The position numbers and the translations under genes were made by a program. Under the pieces are notes generated by a model, which saw only the letters and a program-made list of their open reading frames with translations, was not told the DNA's origin and did no database searches. DNA of 64,000 nucleotides, taken from Auriscalpium vulgare. Its lineage: Eukaryota > Basidiomycota > Agaricomycetes > Russulales > Auriscalpiaceae. This document shows positions 47,602-59,886 of the stretch, piece by piece; within the stretch, counting starts at the first letter, position 1, and every line of letters begins with the position of its first letter. The stretch covers positions 558,001 through 622,000 of the forward strand of contig JAHBBC010000021.1 in the NCBI GenBank assembly GCA_019915015.1, read 5' to 3'.

Positions 47602-48480
47602 TTACTTCTGTATTGCATTTACCAACCTGACGATGGACATTCAGCTTTAAGCAATCGTTAAGGGGGATACTACTTACCAATCTAAGCCCTCTTCTAAGCC
47701 CTCACCCTTCAATGCACAACTGCCCCGCACGCTCCATTCGCGCGACTTCTCCCCGCCGGCCAGTCCAAGTTGCTCACTGATCTCCTCGGGTTTTAGAGCA
47801 CCTACTACGTCCTGTTTGTTGCAAAAGACGAGGAGTGGCACGCCAGTGAGCTCTTCCTCTGACAGCATAGTCAGCAGCTCCTCCCGGGAAGTCTGCATTC
47901 GGGCATGGTCGGAGGAGTCAATGACATATATGATGGCTGAAGTGTTCGGGAAATAACACCGCCAATATGGCCTGGCACTTGTGGTCAACCCGTGGACGAC
48001 GCGTGAGCAGACCTGGCACCCACCGGATGCTAGATTGACCGCCCAGGTCCCACACCTGGAACTTGATGGTTTTGTACTGCCGGCCAAGCAGACGTGAGGC
48101 TATGATGATATTGTGTTTGTGCCACATTTACCTGTACCGTCTCCACGTTGAACCCAATGGCTGCATCGCCATTCCGGTCAGTTGGTGCACTACACGACAT
48201 GAACCACGACTTACTAGGTATTGTAGAGACCACCTCTCCGATCTGCGCAGGCCACATCCATCAGGTCCTCGAATAGACCCATGGAGGTCCGAAACGCACC
48301 TGCAAACGATAGAGAATGGTAGTCTGAATGGGGTGGGTCAGCATGCTACCCCGCACGTCGGTATTCACTCACTTTGCCAGCAGAGTCGAGGCCGAGCATG
48401 AGTATCCGGACATCCTTGTCCTTGCCCCAGGCCACGAGGGACGTCAAAGACCCCCAAAGTGATGATACTGACAGGCCCAT
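47602..48480 (-). CDS. ARL1: ARF-like small GTPase ARL1
   Basis: About seven small exons joining to roughly 182 residues. It begins MGLSVSSLWGSL, with Gly2 for myristoylation. The G1 motif GLDSAGKTT is split by an intron, switch I is STIPTIGFNVE, G3 is VWDLGGQSSIRPYWR, G4 is FCNKQD, and the last residues are WLVNAIQK. The GLGG-type switch and SSIRPYWRCY mark ARL1 rather than ARF1. ARL1 acts at the trans-Golgi to recruit GRIP-domain golgins. Confidence 0.93.
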
Positions 48481-48614
48481 GATGATTGTCGAAAGGTTGT
48501 TGATGCTATAGCCAACGTCCGAGTCGACGTAAGTAGGTGATTTGTCATATACGCGGCATAAATAGCCGCCGTCGCGGCCCGGTTCAGCAGCAGTGCGTCC
48601 TCTTCGAGTGCACC
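48481..48614. promoter_or_regulatory. Shared ARL1/WKF-gene promoter
   Basis: 134 bases between divergent start codons. Shared use is inferred from spacing. Confidence 0.5.
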
Positions 48615-49753
48615 ATGGCTAAGAAACACCACAGGATAACTCCCACTGAGCACGAAGACGAAGATGGCTCCGCGGACAGTCACAATCCTCACAAGGACAA
48701 CGTGCCCGCAGAAACTGACCCTGGTCCCGTGCCGCAGGAGAAGACCAAGAAGCGAAAGAAACGCGACACTGAGCTTGACCTCGTCGTCTCCGTGATTGAA
48801 GACGGTGTCACAAGCACACACAAAGGCGCGTATGCGAGCCCGGTGGTCAAGTGAAACAGAAGACTGACTAAAGTAACAGCCAACTCGGGTGTGGAGAAGG
48901 CTGATCTTCAAAGTGATAAGAAAGCAGCGAAAAGACGGCGAAGGGAGGCCATTGCGATCATTGAGAACGTCGAAGACCATACAGTGGATGATTTAAATGG
49001 AAAGAAACGCAATGGGGCTGACGATACGAAGAATATAGACCAGGAGCCAGACGTCTCGGACGTGCAAGCGGCCGAGTCCTCTGCGCGCCAGGTGCGGAAG
49101 AGAAAAAAGGTTGGCGACGGGGCCGAACGCAGGAAGAAGAGAGATAGTGGAGGTGAATGCGGGGAAGTGGAGGGGAAGTCAAAGAGGCGCAAGCACAAGG
49201 CCAAGCAGGATTCCATTGACCCGCTGGATCCAGTTGAAGACGAGTCGCTCTCCGACCAAGCTCGCAAGAGTATGTCCTCCCGACTACGCTTTTTTTAGAC
49301 CATCAATTGTCTCCCTACAGGCCTATCTTACGCGCACCTCCGTGCTGTCGATCCAGCCAGCTGGAAATTCAACAAGGCGAGACAGAATTGGCTGGTCCGG
49401 AATATATGGTCTGAGGTTTCGGTAAGTGATGAGCATCTTGTCCGTACACAAGCTAATGGCATGGTTGGTAGATCCCTGATAAATATGTCGGCTTAGTGAC
49501 AGGCTACTTCACGGATGTCCAAGGCGCTGTTCGTGAGGTGAGTGTCTCGACTTGACACCAGTTTACTATGAACAGCCATGACATTTTGCGATTCAACCAG
49601 AAACTCGTCAAAAGCGCTGAGGCGTATCATTCATCTACTGCAGACCCAATGGCCTCCGATCCAGAAGTGGCGGATGGGAACGCGAAGGTCGCTGGGCTTG
49701 CGCTACAGTCTAGGGCGCGCACCCTCCTTGACTCTCTAGCTGTTGAGCGCTGA
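48615..49753 (+). CDS. WKF-domain nucleolar-type protein
   Basis: A multi-exon gene. A Lys/Arg/Glu-rich N-terminus contains several nuclear-signal-like runs (KTKKRKKRD, KAAKRRRREA, RRKKRD, KSKRRKHKAK). Then comes the WKF domain: LRAVDPASWKFNKARQNWL, joined to IWSEVS and IPDKYVGLVTGYFTDVQGAV. The C-terminus is helical. This matches the family of human C7orf50, which is nucleolar and of unclear function. Confidence 0.82.
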
Positions 49754-49966
49754 GCGCTGAAGGACACAACCTTACATCTGTGCATCTTCTATATTTGAGA
49801 GCACGCGGCGAAACGAGAACAGCTATAGCACACTGTATTTCAAGGGCGCCAGCACAGACAGATGTGCAGCATCGCATGTACGTTTATAGACACGCAAGAG
49901 AAAGCGACAAACGAGCAGACATGCGAACGGTATGATCGAAAAGGCTCAATCGATGAGCGAAGTGTA

Positions 49967-52178
49967 TCAGGCCGTGGCAGCAAAAGACCGGGCCAACGGC
50001 ATGTGGACAGAAGGGCGAACGGGAGCGCCACCAGTTCTCATCTTCGGGAAGTTGAGGGTGAAGGGCTCCTGCTCGACGACCGGGCCCAAGAGGCCCACAA
50101 ATTGCTTCCTCGCGACATTGACTGCATGAGCATCAACCTTGCGGGGTTCGCCTGACCGGCGAGTCCTCGGCGTGGCCGCATGCTCCTCCGTGAGACCGAG
50201 CTGCGCATCGTTCCAGATGGGCGTGACCGACTCGCGGACCTCACTGCCCACACCGCAGCGCCCTCCTACAGCCTGCCAATCCGCCTCGCGCTTGATCCCG
50301 AGCGACATGAAGGTGTCATCGACGGCCGCAACGACGTGCTCCAGCTGCTCAAGCGTGTGGCCCGGGGTGATGGTGAACCGAAGACGCTCCTCGCCACGGG
50401 CAACCGTCGGGAAGTTGATGGCCTGAACGTAGATGCTGTGATTTTGGAGCAGGTAGTCGGAGGCCGCCTTGGCTTGCGCCGCATCACCAATCAAGACGGG
50501 TACTATGTGGCTTGGACCGGGGACAACGGGAATACCACGATCAGCGAATCGCTTCTTGACCTCCCGGACATTCCATTGCATGAGTTGCCGATCACCGTTG
50601 AAAGTCTTCTGGTAGATGATGGACGCGTGGGCTCCAGAAACCGTAACCGGAGGGAGGGACGTGGTAAAGATGAATCCCGGGGCATACGACCGTATCATGT
50701 CGATGAATTTGGCCGAGCCCGCAACGTACCCACCAACAGCGCCGTATGCCTTGCCAAGAGTACCTGCACCGTCAAAGTGAGCATGTGATTTTGCAGACAA
50801 CATGTGGCTATGTACGAACCGGAGATGATGTCCACTCGATCCATCACGGTACCTGGTATGGGATCGGGCGATTGACCAGCTGCCTTGTGCGCGTCGTAAT
50901 CGAGGTGCTCGGCGACGCCTGCACCACGGGGTCCATACAGACCGACGGCATGTACCTAGGGACTAATGAGTAAAAGGCAGCACAGCGAGTACCCAAGGAA
51001 CGAACCTCGTCCAAGAATGTAATGGCGCCATACTTGTCCGCAAGATCACAGATTTCTTTGATGGGCCCGACACTGCCGCACATGGAGTACACGCTTTCGA
51101 ACGCGATTATCTTTGGCTGCTCCTTGGGCCACGCCTTGAGCTTATTCTCGAGGTCCTGGAGGTCGTTGTGCTTCCATATGACCTTCTTCGCGCCAGAGTG
51201 GCGGATGCCTTGAATCATCGACGCATGGTTCGATGAATCCGAGAAGTACACAGCATCCGGCAGCTTCGAGCCAAGCGTGGCAAGCGCGGCGTCATTGGCA
51301 ACATAGCAAGAGGAGAAGACGAGCGCTGAGGGTTTGCGGTGAAGTGCAGCTAGTTCCTTCTCGAGATTGAGATGCCAGGAGCCATTACCCGCTATGTTGC
51401 GGGTACCACCGGCGCCATGACCGTATTTATCAAGGGTACGGCTGGGCAACAACGTCAGAGTCTATCAAGCTAAAAGGATTACTCTGAGGACATACTGCAT
51501 CGTCTCGAGTACGATCGGGTTGTTCCCCATCCCGAGATAGTCGTTCGCACACCATACTTCGACCTCGTTCTTCGGGTTGGCTGTGTGGGCGACAGGGAAC
51601 TTGGCGGCTAGGCGGTTGATGTTATTGAAGTATCGGTAGGACTTGTCGTCGTGCTTCTTCTGCAACTCGGAGGCGTAAAACTTCTCGTAGTCGAATCCTC
51701 CGGTCTTAACGGCGGGCGTCTCGGACTTGGCTCCGGCGGCGTGGAAGGGACAGCCTGGAGGTGGGGCAGCGCTAGTCTTGAGCGGGGCCGGCTCATGAGC
51801 GAGCTTTGCGGCCTTGAGAGCGTCTGTGCGACGTTTGGCAGCGGAAAGCTCTTCGGCCATCCTAGCGGCAGCGAGGGCCTTGCTAGCGTGCGGACACTTG
51901 CCAATGTCGTCGGACGTGATGACGACGCCCTTGTCCTGGTGGATCTTATTGACGTCGACGCTGCCTGCGACTGAAGCGTAGCCGGCGACCATCTGGCCGG
52001 AACGTTTGGCGAGGGCAGGGCCCATGACGGGGCACTCTGTGGCCTTTTCGGTGAGCTTGGTGAGAGAGGGGAAATGGGGGGATGCAGAGGTGCATAGAGT
52101 GCGGAGGGTGGAGGACTTGGTGCGTCCGAGGAAGGGGCAGGTGTTGGTGAATTTTGCGAGGGAGGAGAGCTTGTCCAT
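49967..52178 (-). CDS. HEM1: 5-Aminolevulinate synthase, mitochondrial
   Basis: Three large exons; the protein has about 640 residues. The long mitochondrial N-terminus holds four Cys-Pro dipeptides (TCPFL, ECPVM, KCPH, GCPFH), the heme-regulatory type of motif that lets heme block import or activity in related enzymes. The core shows [62 protein letters not shown] and the PLP lysine in [13 protein letters not shown]. The enzyme condenses glycine and succinyl-CoA, the first step of heme synthesis. The first join uses GTATGT and gives ETMHRTLDKYG, as in the family. Confidence 0.95.
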
Positions 52179-52288
52179 GGTGCAAGCAATTGATGTGTGC
52201 GCGCGTTCGCAACGGTCGTCTCAGGTCTTATAGGATGCCCGGCGCTTATCAAAACGGTCCGTTCCCATTGGCCGGGGCCCACGCGCGT

Positions 52289-54115
52289 CTACCGTCCCCC
52301 CATTAGTACAGCCAGACAGCTCTCTATCACGTCCACCGCACTCGCCACCTCCTCCCTCGTCACCGTCAAGCTCGGCACCAGCCTGACACAGTCCTTGCCC
52401 GCACTCAACAGAAGCACTCCCCGCTCCCGTGCAAGCTCTACCAGCCGGCTCGGATGCCCCTCCTCTTTCAGCACCAGGCCCACAATCAAGCCACGGCCAC
52501 GCACGCCCCCGACCAACTCCGGAAACCACCTAGGCAGCTGCTCCAGCCGTCCGGCCAGGTACGCAGAGGTTTCCGTCAAGTGTGAGACGAATTCGCGCGC
52601 GCTCAGGCGGCTGAGAACGTGGTGACCCACGGCGCAAGCCAAAGGCGACCCGCCAAATGTCGTTCCGTGCGTGCCTATTACCGGCTCAGCGGGATACACC
52701 GAAATATCCCAGACTCATGAGAGCATACGTACCTGCGGTCATCGTTTCGGCGACGCTGTCTCGTAATAGAACAGCTCCGATGGGATATCCGTTGGCCAGA
52801 GGCTTCGCCATGGTCACTATGTCCGGATGGCACTCAACCGGCCATGCCGAGTGTGCCCACAGGCTGCTTGTCCTGTACAGTCCGCACTGCCCGGGAATGA
52901 TTGTCAGTAGCTATCAATACCGCGAGGTGCTCGGAGACGAAGCGAGATGGTTCATAGTTCGCGTCCGAATACTCGTCGGATTGCAGCCTGCGTCAACTCA
53001 GGCGAGGCGATCGGCACAGGTGACGCCCGGAACAACGACAACGGCCGTGCGAGGCATGAATTTGCGCGTGTGCTCACCTGGATCTCATCAAAGATGACTA
53101 CGGCGCCGACCTCTCGGGCCCGTGTCACCACCCTCCGCACCCAGTCCACTCCGGCTGCATTGACACCGCCTTCACCTTGGATAGGTTCCAGCACGACAGC
53201 GCATGTGTCCTTTGTGATCAGATCTTCAAGCCCCTCCAGGACATTCAGCTTGCCCACACGCACGCCTGGGAGCAAGGGCGCGAAAGGCGACTGGTACTTG
53301 GCGTTCACCGTGATAGACAAGGCGCCGAGTGAGCGTCCGTGAAACGACTGTTCAAAACACACAATCTCGTGCTTGCGCTCGCCTCCGCGGTCCTTCCCAA
53401 CTTTACGCGCGACCTTGAGCGCACCTTCGTTGGCCTCGGTGCCAGAGTTAGAGAAGAAAACCTTTGCGCCGGGCGTGGAAGTGGGTTCCGCGGTGCCTGT
53501 AGGGTATCCAAGCCCACCCTCCCTTTGGGTAAGCGTTACAATGAGGGCGGCCAACGCGGGTGCGTGCTCGTTGTGGTAGACATTGGAAGCGTGGAGAAGC
53601 TTGCTAGATTGCGCGCGCAATACCTGTACGAAGCCGGTATGAGCACTCCACACACGAACTAACGGCAGCCCCGGGAATCGACGCACGCACCTCCGTAACG
53701 CCTTCATCCGAATGGCCCAAAGCATTCACCGCAATTCCGGCCGAGAAATCCAAATACTTCCGTCCGTCGCAGTCCCATACCCAACTCCCCTTGCCATGAT
53801 CCAAGACGATTGGTGGACGCGCGTACACTGGCAGAATATACCTTTCTCCTAATTCCAGCACCTCGCGAGATCGCTCGCTCTGGTGAAGCTCGGGCACGGG
53901 ATGGGTGACATTGGTGTACGCGACGCTGGGGGAGGAGGGCAGTGGCGCTACTGAAGACTATATGAAAAATAATGAGAAATGCTGTGAAATGACATGCATG
54001 CCTCGCAACGTACTTCGGTGCGTATATTCTTCGCTGCATTCGTCGATGCTTTCCTCAATGAAGAAACCTGATAGGCCCGCGCTCGGAGAGAGAAGTGCCC
54101 CGCGCCACGCAACAT
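52289..54115 (-). CDS. ARG8: Acetylornithine aminotransferase, mitochondrial
   Basis: Multi-exon. I start at 54,115 because it gives a basic, Ser/Ala-rich presequence (MLRGAGHFSLRARAYQ). The first join is less certain; a GTTGCG donor keeps frame into ELHQSERSREVLELGERYIL. Core landmarks are DGRKYLDFSAGIAVNALGH, FFSNSGTEANEGALK, FHGRSLGALSIT, EPIQGEGGVNAA, FDEIQ, the PLP lysine in VTMAKPLANGYPIGA and GTHGTTFGGSPLACAVG. It belongs to the class III aminotransferases of arginine synthesis. Ornithine aminotransferase is a related alternative, but the presequence and core fit ARG8. Confidence 0.9.
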
Positions 54116-54724
54116 TCTGAACAAGTTCTAAGTCTTGGGAGCTTCCAAAGACAGGGAATAGAGCGATGGTGTTTTCAAGCTAGCCCGGGCTCCTGATGTA
54201 GAGGTTTTGAACGCCTGCGGCAGGCGCTTGAGGTGAGGCAGCAGAGCGGAGGGGTGCCGGGTTGTGTAGCGTCCGTGCGGCCTTGGACGTCCGTAATGTG
54301 ACTCTGCAGAACACAAACGAGGCGATCTGGAGTGCAGCGTTAGGGCCAAGGGATCTCAGTGACAGTCAATGGGGTGTGAATGAAGACCGCGTTCAACAAC
54401 ATATCAACTGAAGTTGTTGCAATGACTCTTCTGACACAAGCGCGCAAAAAAAATTGACGGCAGATTCCGCTTCAAGTGGTCGCCGGCGGACTCCGACTCG
54501 CCGCAGGCCGCGCATCTCCCTGCAACCTAATAAGTACTACTGCTGATCGACGGTCATCGGCCGCGTTCAGTCTGGTTCCAGGAGACTATCTGAAACAGCC
54601 CATGCAAGCAAAGGTAGATGTGCTCTAATATTGCCAAGACTCGGACCCTGGTGTTCACAAGCCATTCGATGGGTAAATATCCATAGATAGATATCCTGTC
54701 TATACATTACTCGACGTCTACGGT
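54116..54724. other. Intergenic region
   Basis: 609 bases between two minus-strand genes: the ARG8 promoter and the 3' region of the thioesterase gene. No coding signal. Confidence 0.5.
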
Positions 54725-55782
54725 CTAAGGCGCGGTAGCAGGCCGAGGCAGGATCTCTTCAGGGTCGCGTTTAGGTTGACGCATGGCGGGGGCCTCCCCT
54801 AGCGCTTCGCGCACGCCACTTGAAGCCAAAAGCTTCGAGTATCGCGGTTGAACAAACAGCGACCTGCAGAGGTCATGAGTTGACAGAAAGCAGCTGGGGT
54901 GTGCATATGAAACGTACGTTGCTTCAACCAGCAAATTTCCGTCGAGGTCTTCGACTGCACCTGCAACTCGAGTCTTACGCCCAGCCTTCTCAACAAGCCG
55001 GACCCTCAGAACGATGAACTGTACGGCCTTAGTCCCGCTAACCACGAAAGGCCAAACACACCCACCTGGTCAGCGCGCGTTGGGGCCTTATAATTCACGT
55101 TCAGATTTGCAGTGACGCCTATCTTGTCGGGCAAATTGAGGATAGCCTAGACGTACAATTGGATCGTGAGCGGGCGCCAGGGCAGACAAGCATGTGCACG
55201 ACCACTAACCGTGCGGCCCATGCTCTCGTCCAAAAGGGTAGCTAGCAGCCCACCATGCACGATGCCATCATGTCCGCACAGCCCACGGCCGACATGGAGG
55301 AGAATCATGCACTCCGATTCGTCGTACCGCGCGCGCACCAGCGGGGGCAGCGCTAGCTTCCCGGGCCCGCGCAGTGCGCCTGCCGTCAAGTTGTTGACGC
55401 GGCGGTCCTCCGGAAGCTTGAGGTACGGGCGTGTCTCGTACCATTCATCGTGGTCCGTCTGGGCACGGTGTTTCAGTAGAAGGGGAAGGTTGTGGAGTTC
55501 GTCCTCAAGCCTGGCGACGTATGCCTTGGACTCTGGGTGGTCCGGATCAGGAGGCGGTGGTGCGATGCGAGGTGATACATAGGTGAGGACGGTATGTGGG
55601 TATAGTGCCCCAAGAAGGTATGTTGACACGCCAGCTGTGGCGAGGGCAGATACGTTAACGGCGGTGCGGACTCCTCGACGCCTTGGGGAAGGTGGATGCC
55701 TGTGCGTGTGTGCTGTGTGCGCGGTGAAGCGGCGGAAGGTCAGAGAAGCAGAGGCAATGCGCTGGAGCCATGGCCGGGACAT
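54725..55782 (-). CDS. Hotdog-fold (PaaI/4HBT) thioesterase
   Basis: Four exons or more. A basic N-terminus (RIASASLTFRRFTAH) and a hydrophobic segment near residue 45 (ALATAGVSTYLLGALYP) suggest a mitochondrial membrane-anchored protein. The thioesterase core includes GRGLCGHDGIVHGGLLATLLDE, the catalytic-type HGG loop followed by a conserved acid, then NLNVNYKAPTRAD and VRLVEKAGRKTRVAGAVED. Relatives hydrolyse acyl-CoA; the substrate is unknown here. Confidence 0.87.
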
Positions 55783-56081
55783 GGTGAGGATTGGGGATGG
55801 CTAAAGTGATGGTCTGGGGCAGAAACGGCGTCGCTCACGCCGCCTCAACGGCGAGACTCCGAGTCCGGACCTTGCCTGTGGCAAAAGGCCAGTGCACGCG
55901 GCTGTGCGAGAACATTCGAGGCAAGTCCTCGTCCCCTGATTCCTGAAAGATCCAGAGGGAAACGTCATATCCGACACACGAGGTACAATTGTAAATTATG
56001 GTACGGGATGAACTCAAGCGGAATGAGGCCCTGTTTTCATGCAGACTATTTAAATTTCTCGCCCTTGACCCACGGGCCAAC

Positions 56082-57424
56082 CTAGTCACGACTGCTGCGA
56101 GAGCTTCGGGAGCTCACACTCATGGATGACCCCGTGCTGGCGGAGCGGGATCGACCACGTCTTGGGTTTGGAGACCTGGACCTCGAGACTGAGGACGTAG
56201 CTCTCTTCCGTCTCCCTTCACTCACACCGCGCTCGCTCCGACGTGGCGACAAGGGTGAGCGACCCCTACGGACAGGAGTTCTGGAGCGGGACCTATCACG
56301 GCGCGAAGACGGCGACAAAGAGCGACGACGCGTTGGCTCGGGCGATATTCCTCGCGAGCGTGGTGAAAGAGACCGTGAAGGAGACCGCGAATATGAGCGA
56401 CCTCGAGGGGGCGATGAGTTCGACGGCCGTCGTCCACGCGGAGAGGTCGGACGATCAGCCGCGCGACGGGGCGAGTACGAGTCCCGGCCGGTGCGTGTCG
56501 GAGGTGAATGAAAGCGACGGCGCTGCGGAGCCGGGGATGGCGACCGCGACGAAGGCCGGCGCCGTTGTGGAGGAGAGTCCCGCATCGAAGGGCGACGAGG
56601 CGGGCTCCGACTACGACGCTCGCGTGCAAACGATGGTGCCGGCGGTGGGGGCATCCTTCGCCTGCCGCCGTCCTCGTCTCGTCCTCGTCCGCCGCCGCCC
56701 GCCTCTACCTCTTTGCGCCTTCTGTCCTCTTCTCTTCTCCTCAAGCGATCCCGCTCCTTCCTCTCCTGCTCCCACTTCTCCTTCTGTTCGGCCATCCTTT
56801 TACGGTCGGCCTCCCGGCGTTCGTCTCGCTCCTGCCGTTCGAGCACCCTCTTCCTCCGCTCCTCTTCTTGCTTTTCCCTGTCAAACGCAGCACCTTCAGT
56901 GTAGTCGGAGCGGGTGCCAAAGGCGGCTGCCATTTTGTTGAGCTCGATCTTCTTTGCCGCCGCGAGACCGTGGGTGTCAGAAGGCTTCAGCAACTTCGCT
57001 GAGGGTGCCGCTGGCAGCAGGCTGAGCAATTTCTCCCGTAGTGTGGAAACCTGTTTCTCGATCTCTTCTTCGTCGACTCTATGTGAAATGGTCACGATGT
57101 GTGAGATTGTGTGAGATGTAGTTCATGAAACGAACATACCCTTCATCTTCAAGCTGAAGCTGCAGTTCCAAACACTTCACCTCGACACCTCGCTTCCTTT
57201 CGTGCTCCAAAATTTCCTTGTCTGGTTCTCTGTGCTTCGGGGGCGCAGCATCCCAAGCGCTAGCCCGGTCGGCTTGCGTGTCGTGACTTCGTAGCACCGA
57301 CAAGTTGCGAATCACATAGCCGTTGGTACCGCTGGAGACAGCGGTGTGAACGTGTGGACCTCGCGGACGAGCAAACTGGGACTGACCTTCCGCGCGGTGT
57401 CGTCAAACCAATACCATTATACAT
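56082..57424 (-). CDS. CWC21: Splicing factor CWC21/Cwf21 (SRRM2-like)
   Basis: Starts at 57,424 with MYNGIGLTTPRG, joined to GTNGYVIRNLSVLR across an intron. This is the diagnostic N-terminus of Cwc21 and human SRRM2. The cwf21 domain follows (KREPDKEILEHERKRGVEVK type, with HERKRGVEVKCLEL visible, then DEEEIEKQVSTLR). The remainder is a long charged helix and an Arg-Ser-rich tail of about 190 residues (RRSRSPPRR, SRSLSPRSR). Cwc21 binds Prp8 and Snu114 near the catalytic centre of the spliceosome. The RS tail makes this closer to SRRM2 than to the short yeast protein. Confidence 0.92.
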
Positions 57425-57894
57425 ATCGGGAACCTGTGAAGGAGGTCGTCCGTGGCGAAGCGTCGAACAGCAGAGAGCGGACCTCGAAAGCAGGTGGCGT
57501 TCAAACACGTGAGTAGACTTACTATACACCCACTCAAAACACTACCGCACAACTCTTCTTAGCAGTCAACCATGTCCTCCTACCATAAATTCCCGCAGAG
57601 GTCTACGGATTCTGCAGTCACACAATAATCAGCTCGCCTTTTCATGAACTTGTCCCTTTCCCGAGTTGATCCCCTCACAATGAGAAGCTCTTTGCGCGGA
57701 CGGTAGTCGCGTAGTCAAACCCTTTACCACTCGCGAACATGGGCTGACGTGAAACCCGCCGTCCCTATTCCGGGACATGCAGATCTGTCAGTCTCCCAAG
57801 AGCCTAACAAGACAACAACATTACAGATAAGTAAGGATCATGAATGCTACACTTCTAAAGGATAAAGCGCGTTCTTAGTTTCTATACCTGCTTT
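57425..57894. other. Intergenic region
   Basis: 470 bases between CWC21 and the 3' end of FMN1; the CWC21 promoter must be here. Nothing else recognised. Confidence 0.5.
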
Positions 57895-58635
57895 CTACAG
57901 ATCAAAATGGGCATCTTCCGCGAATTTCTCGTAGCCCGGACGGGCAAGGGAGTTGAGTGCCACGCGCTTGTCTGTCTGAATGTCCTCTATGAGAGCCTCT
58001 ACCCCCGAGAAACACGTCGGACAAGAGTCGGTAGGGGGAAGCAGAGTGAAGCACACCTCTAGAGATATAGTCCAGCTCAGGTCGTATATAACCCAGGACA
58101 AGAGTCTTCATGTCATGCTGGTAGAAGTCCGCCTTGAAGTCGCTCATGATGTGGATCTCCTGCAATGCAAACATGGTGAGGACACATACATAGTTGGGAA
58201 GAACGAGGTGCAAACAGCAGTCAGTCGCTCGTTCTTGTAGAAAGGATTCCATCCCAGACTCATGACCATGGGGTGAACCTTCGCCTCTTCCCCCGGCAAT
58301 CCCGCTACTTGTGCATATCCAAAATAGACTCCTGGTTGGCAAACATGGGTCATGGGTGTGATCGATTCGTCTGGCAAGTTGGCTGTCGTATACGCGAGCT
58401 GGATAAGCTGCGAAATCGGACGACGAAGTACAAGCATACCGGTAGGGACACCGAGGTCCTTCCCGCCTCTTCCAAAGCCCTTCTGGACAGCGCCAGCTAG
58501 GAATATGGGGAAGGGCGATTGCGGGATATCTGGGCCAACGATATGTGGGCGAGCGGCACGACTGGTCTCTGTGCGCACGGGGGCAGATGGGCGTTCGGAC
58601 AAGGCCTGGAGGTCTTCTACTGTAGGATCGGCCAT
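57895..58635 (-). CDS. FMN1: Riboflavin kinase
   Basis: Multi-exon. Core motifs are FLAGAVQKGFGRGGKDLGVPT joined to ANLPDES (the nucleotide and Mg-binding PTAN loop), GVYFGYAQV, VMSLGWNPFYKNE joined through an intron to EIHIMSDFKADFY (the catalytic Glu region), and LVLGYIRPELDY. It phosphorylates riboflavin to FMN with ATP. The end is EKFAEDAHFDL. No targeting signal is visible. Confidence 0.93.
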
Positions 58636-58754
58636 GGTAGGTCTAGGGAGGCTCTAATGAGCTAATGAGGGCGAGGGAGATCTAGAGCAGTCATCTCAGC
58701 GCGGAGCCGGGCCCGGTCTCGTCGACAGCACCGTGGGACGCAGACATCAGAGCA
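58636..58754. promoter_or_regulatory. Shared FMN1/TAF8 promoter
   Basis: 119 bases between divergent start codons, the shortest such gap in the window. Shared use is inferred from spacing. Confidence 0.5.
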
Positions 58755-59794
58755 ATGTCTTCCTTCACTCCAGCCACACAGTCGACCTACCCGCAGGCGT
58801 ATGCCGCAGCGTATCAGACACCCTATGCGCACTATCCTCCACAGGCCCGCTATGCGTCCGGAAACTACCCGCCTACGCAATCTCCGACTGCTTCGTACCC
58901 GTTATACCAACCGTCCCCAGCAGGAGGGGCTCCTCGCGCGGACCATGAGCCAGCGCCGCAAGACCTCTCCAATGTCGACCCAGCGGTAGCATCGAGATCA
59001 CTGGACAAACTGATGTCGTTTGAACTCAAGAACGAGGGCTTTGACGCCGCCGAGCCTGCTGCCCTCAGGAAGCTGGAGGCAGAAGTGGTTGCATGTGAGC
59101 GGCTCCGCCTCTGAATCTTGGCATACTTTTCACGCCATTGCCGTCAGTCATTGAGGAGCTCCACAAATCAGCGCACGAGTATGCCAACCTGGCCAACAGA
59201 ACTGCTCCTCTCGCGAAGGACGCGTTGGAAGCGGTTGAAGAGGTCGGAATCGAGTTGGAAGACCTGCGGCTCGTAGTGGAACTTTCGAGCCTCAGGAGAC
59301 AAAGTGCCACATCCCGCGGTCTCATTCCTGTATGGCGCACTCACCACATTTGACAGAAATGACCGGCACACTTGCACACCCGCCAATCCTTCTCCCTGCT
59401 TTGTCGAGACCACCGCCACCGAACTTGTTGTCGTCTGATGACGAGGACAGCACACCCGCAGTGCCTTCCACTCTCCGCACCATTCCCTCCTACCTCCCAG
59501 CCCTCCCACCCAAGCACACATACCTCAGGACGCCAGTGAGTTCGAGAGCTATCAGTGTTGATTCGCCATCTGATGCAGCACCTGTTGCCACAGCCTTCGC
59601 CACCGAAGAAGCAGGCCCTTCCGTCACTTGAGAAGAAGCTTAAAAATGCTGGTCTGGTTCAAGAATCTCTGAAGAACCTGCTGTTGGCCACCGAAGATGT
59701 GGTTGGTCCCGATGACGGCGAGCTTCTCGGAGCTATAGTCAACTGGGAAGGGACAGCACACCCGAGGAAGAGATGGAAGGTCACGACGCATTGA
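58755..59794 (+). CDS. TAF8: TFIID subunit TAF8
   Basis: Several exons. A Pro/Tyr-rich N-terminus of about 75 residues precedes a histone-fold helix pair (ASRSLDKLMSFELKNEGFD, then VIEELHKSAHEYANLANRT), followed by the conserved TAF8 C-terminal motif: PNLLSSDDEDSTPAVPSTL, then IPSYLPALPPKHTYLRTP. The last exon adds a charged helix. TAF8 pairs with TAF10 and bridges TAF2 to TFIID. Confidence 0.9.
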
Positions 59795-59886
59795 TAGACA
59801 AATCATCGTCGTGTACAAAAGTATCATCAATCATCAGCACATGCATCATTGGATCGCGTCGAGAGACCTGCACTATGTCGCTACCT

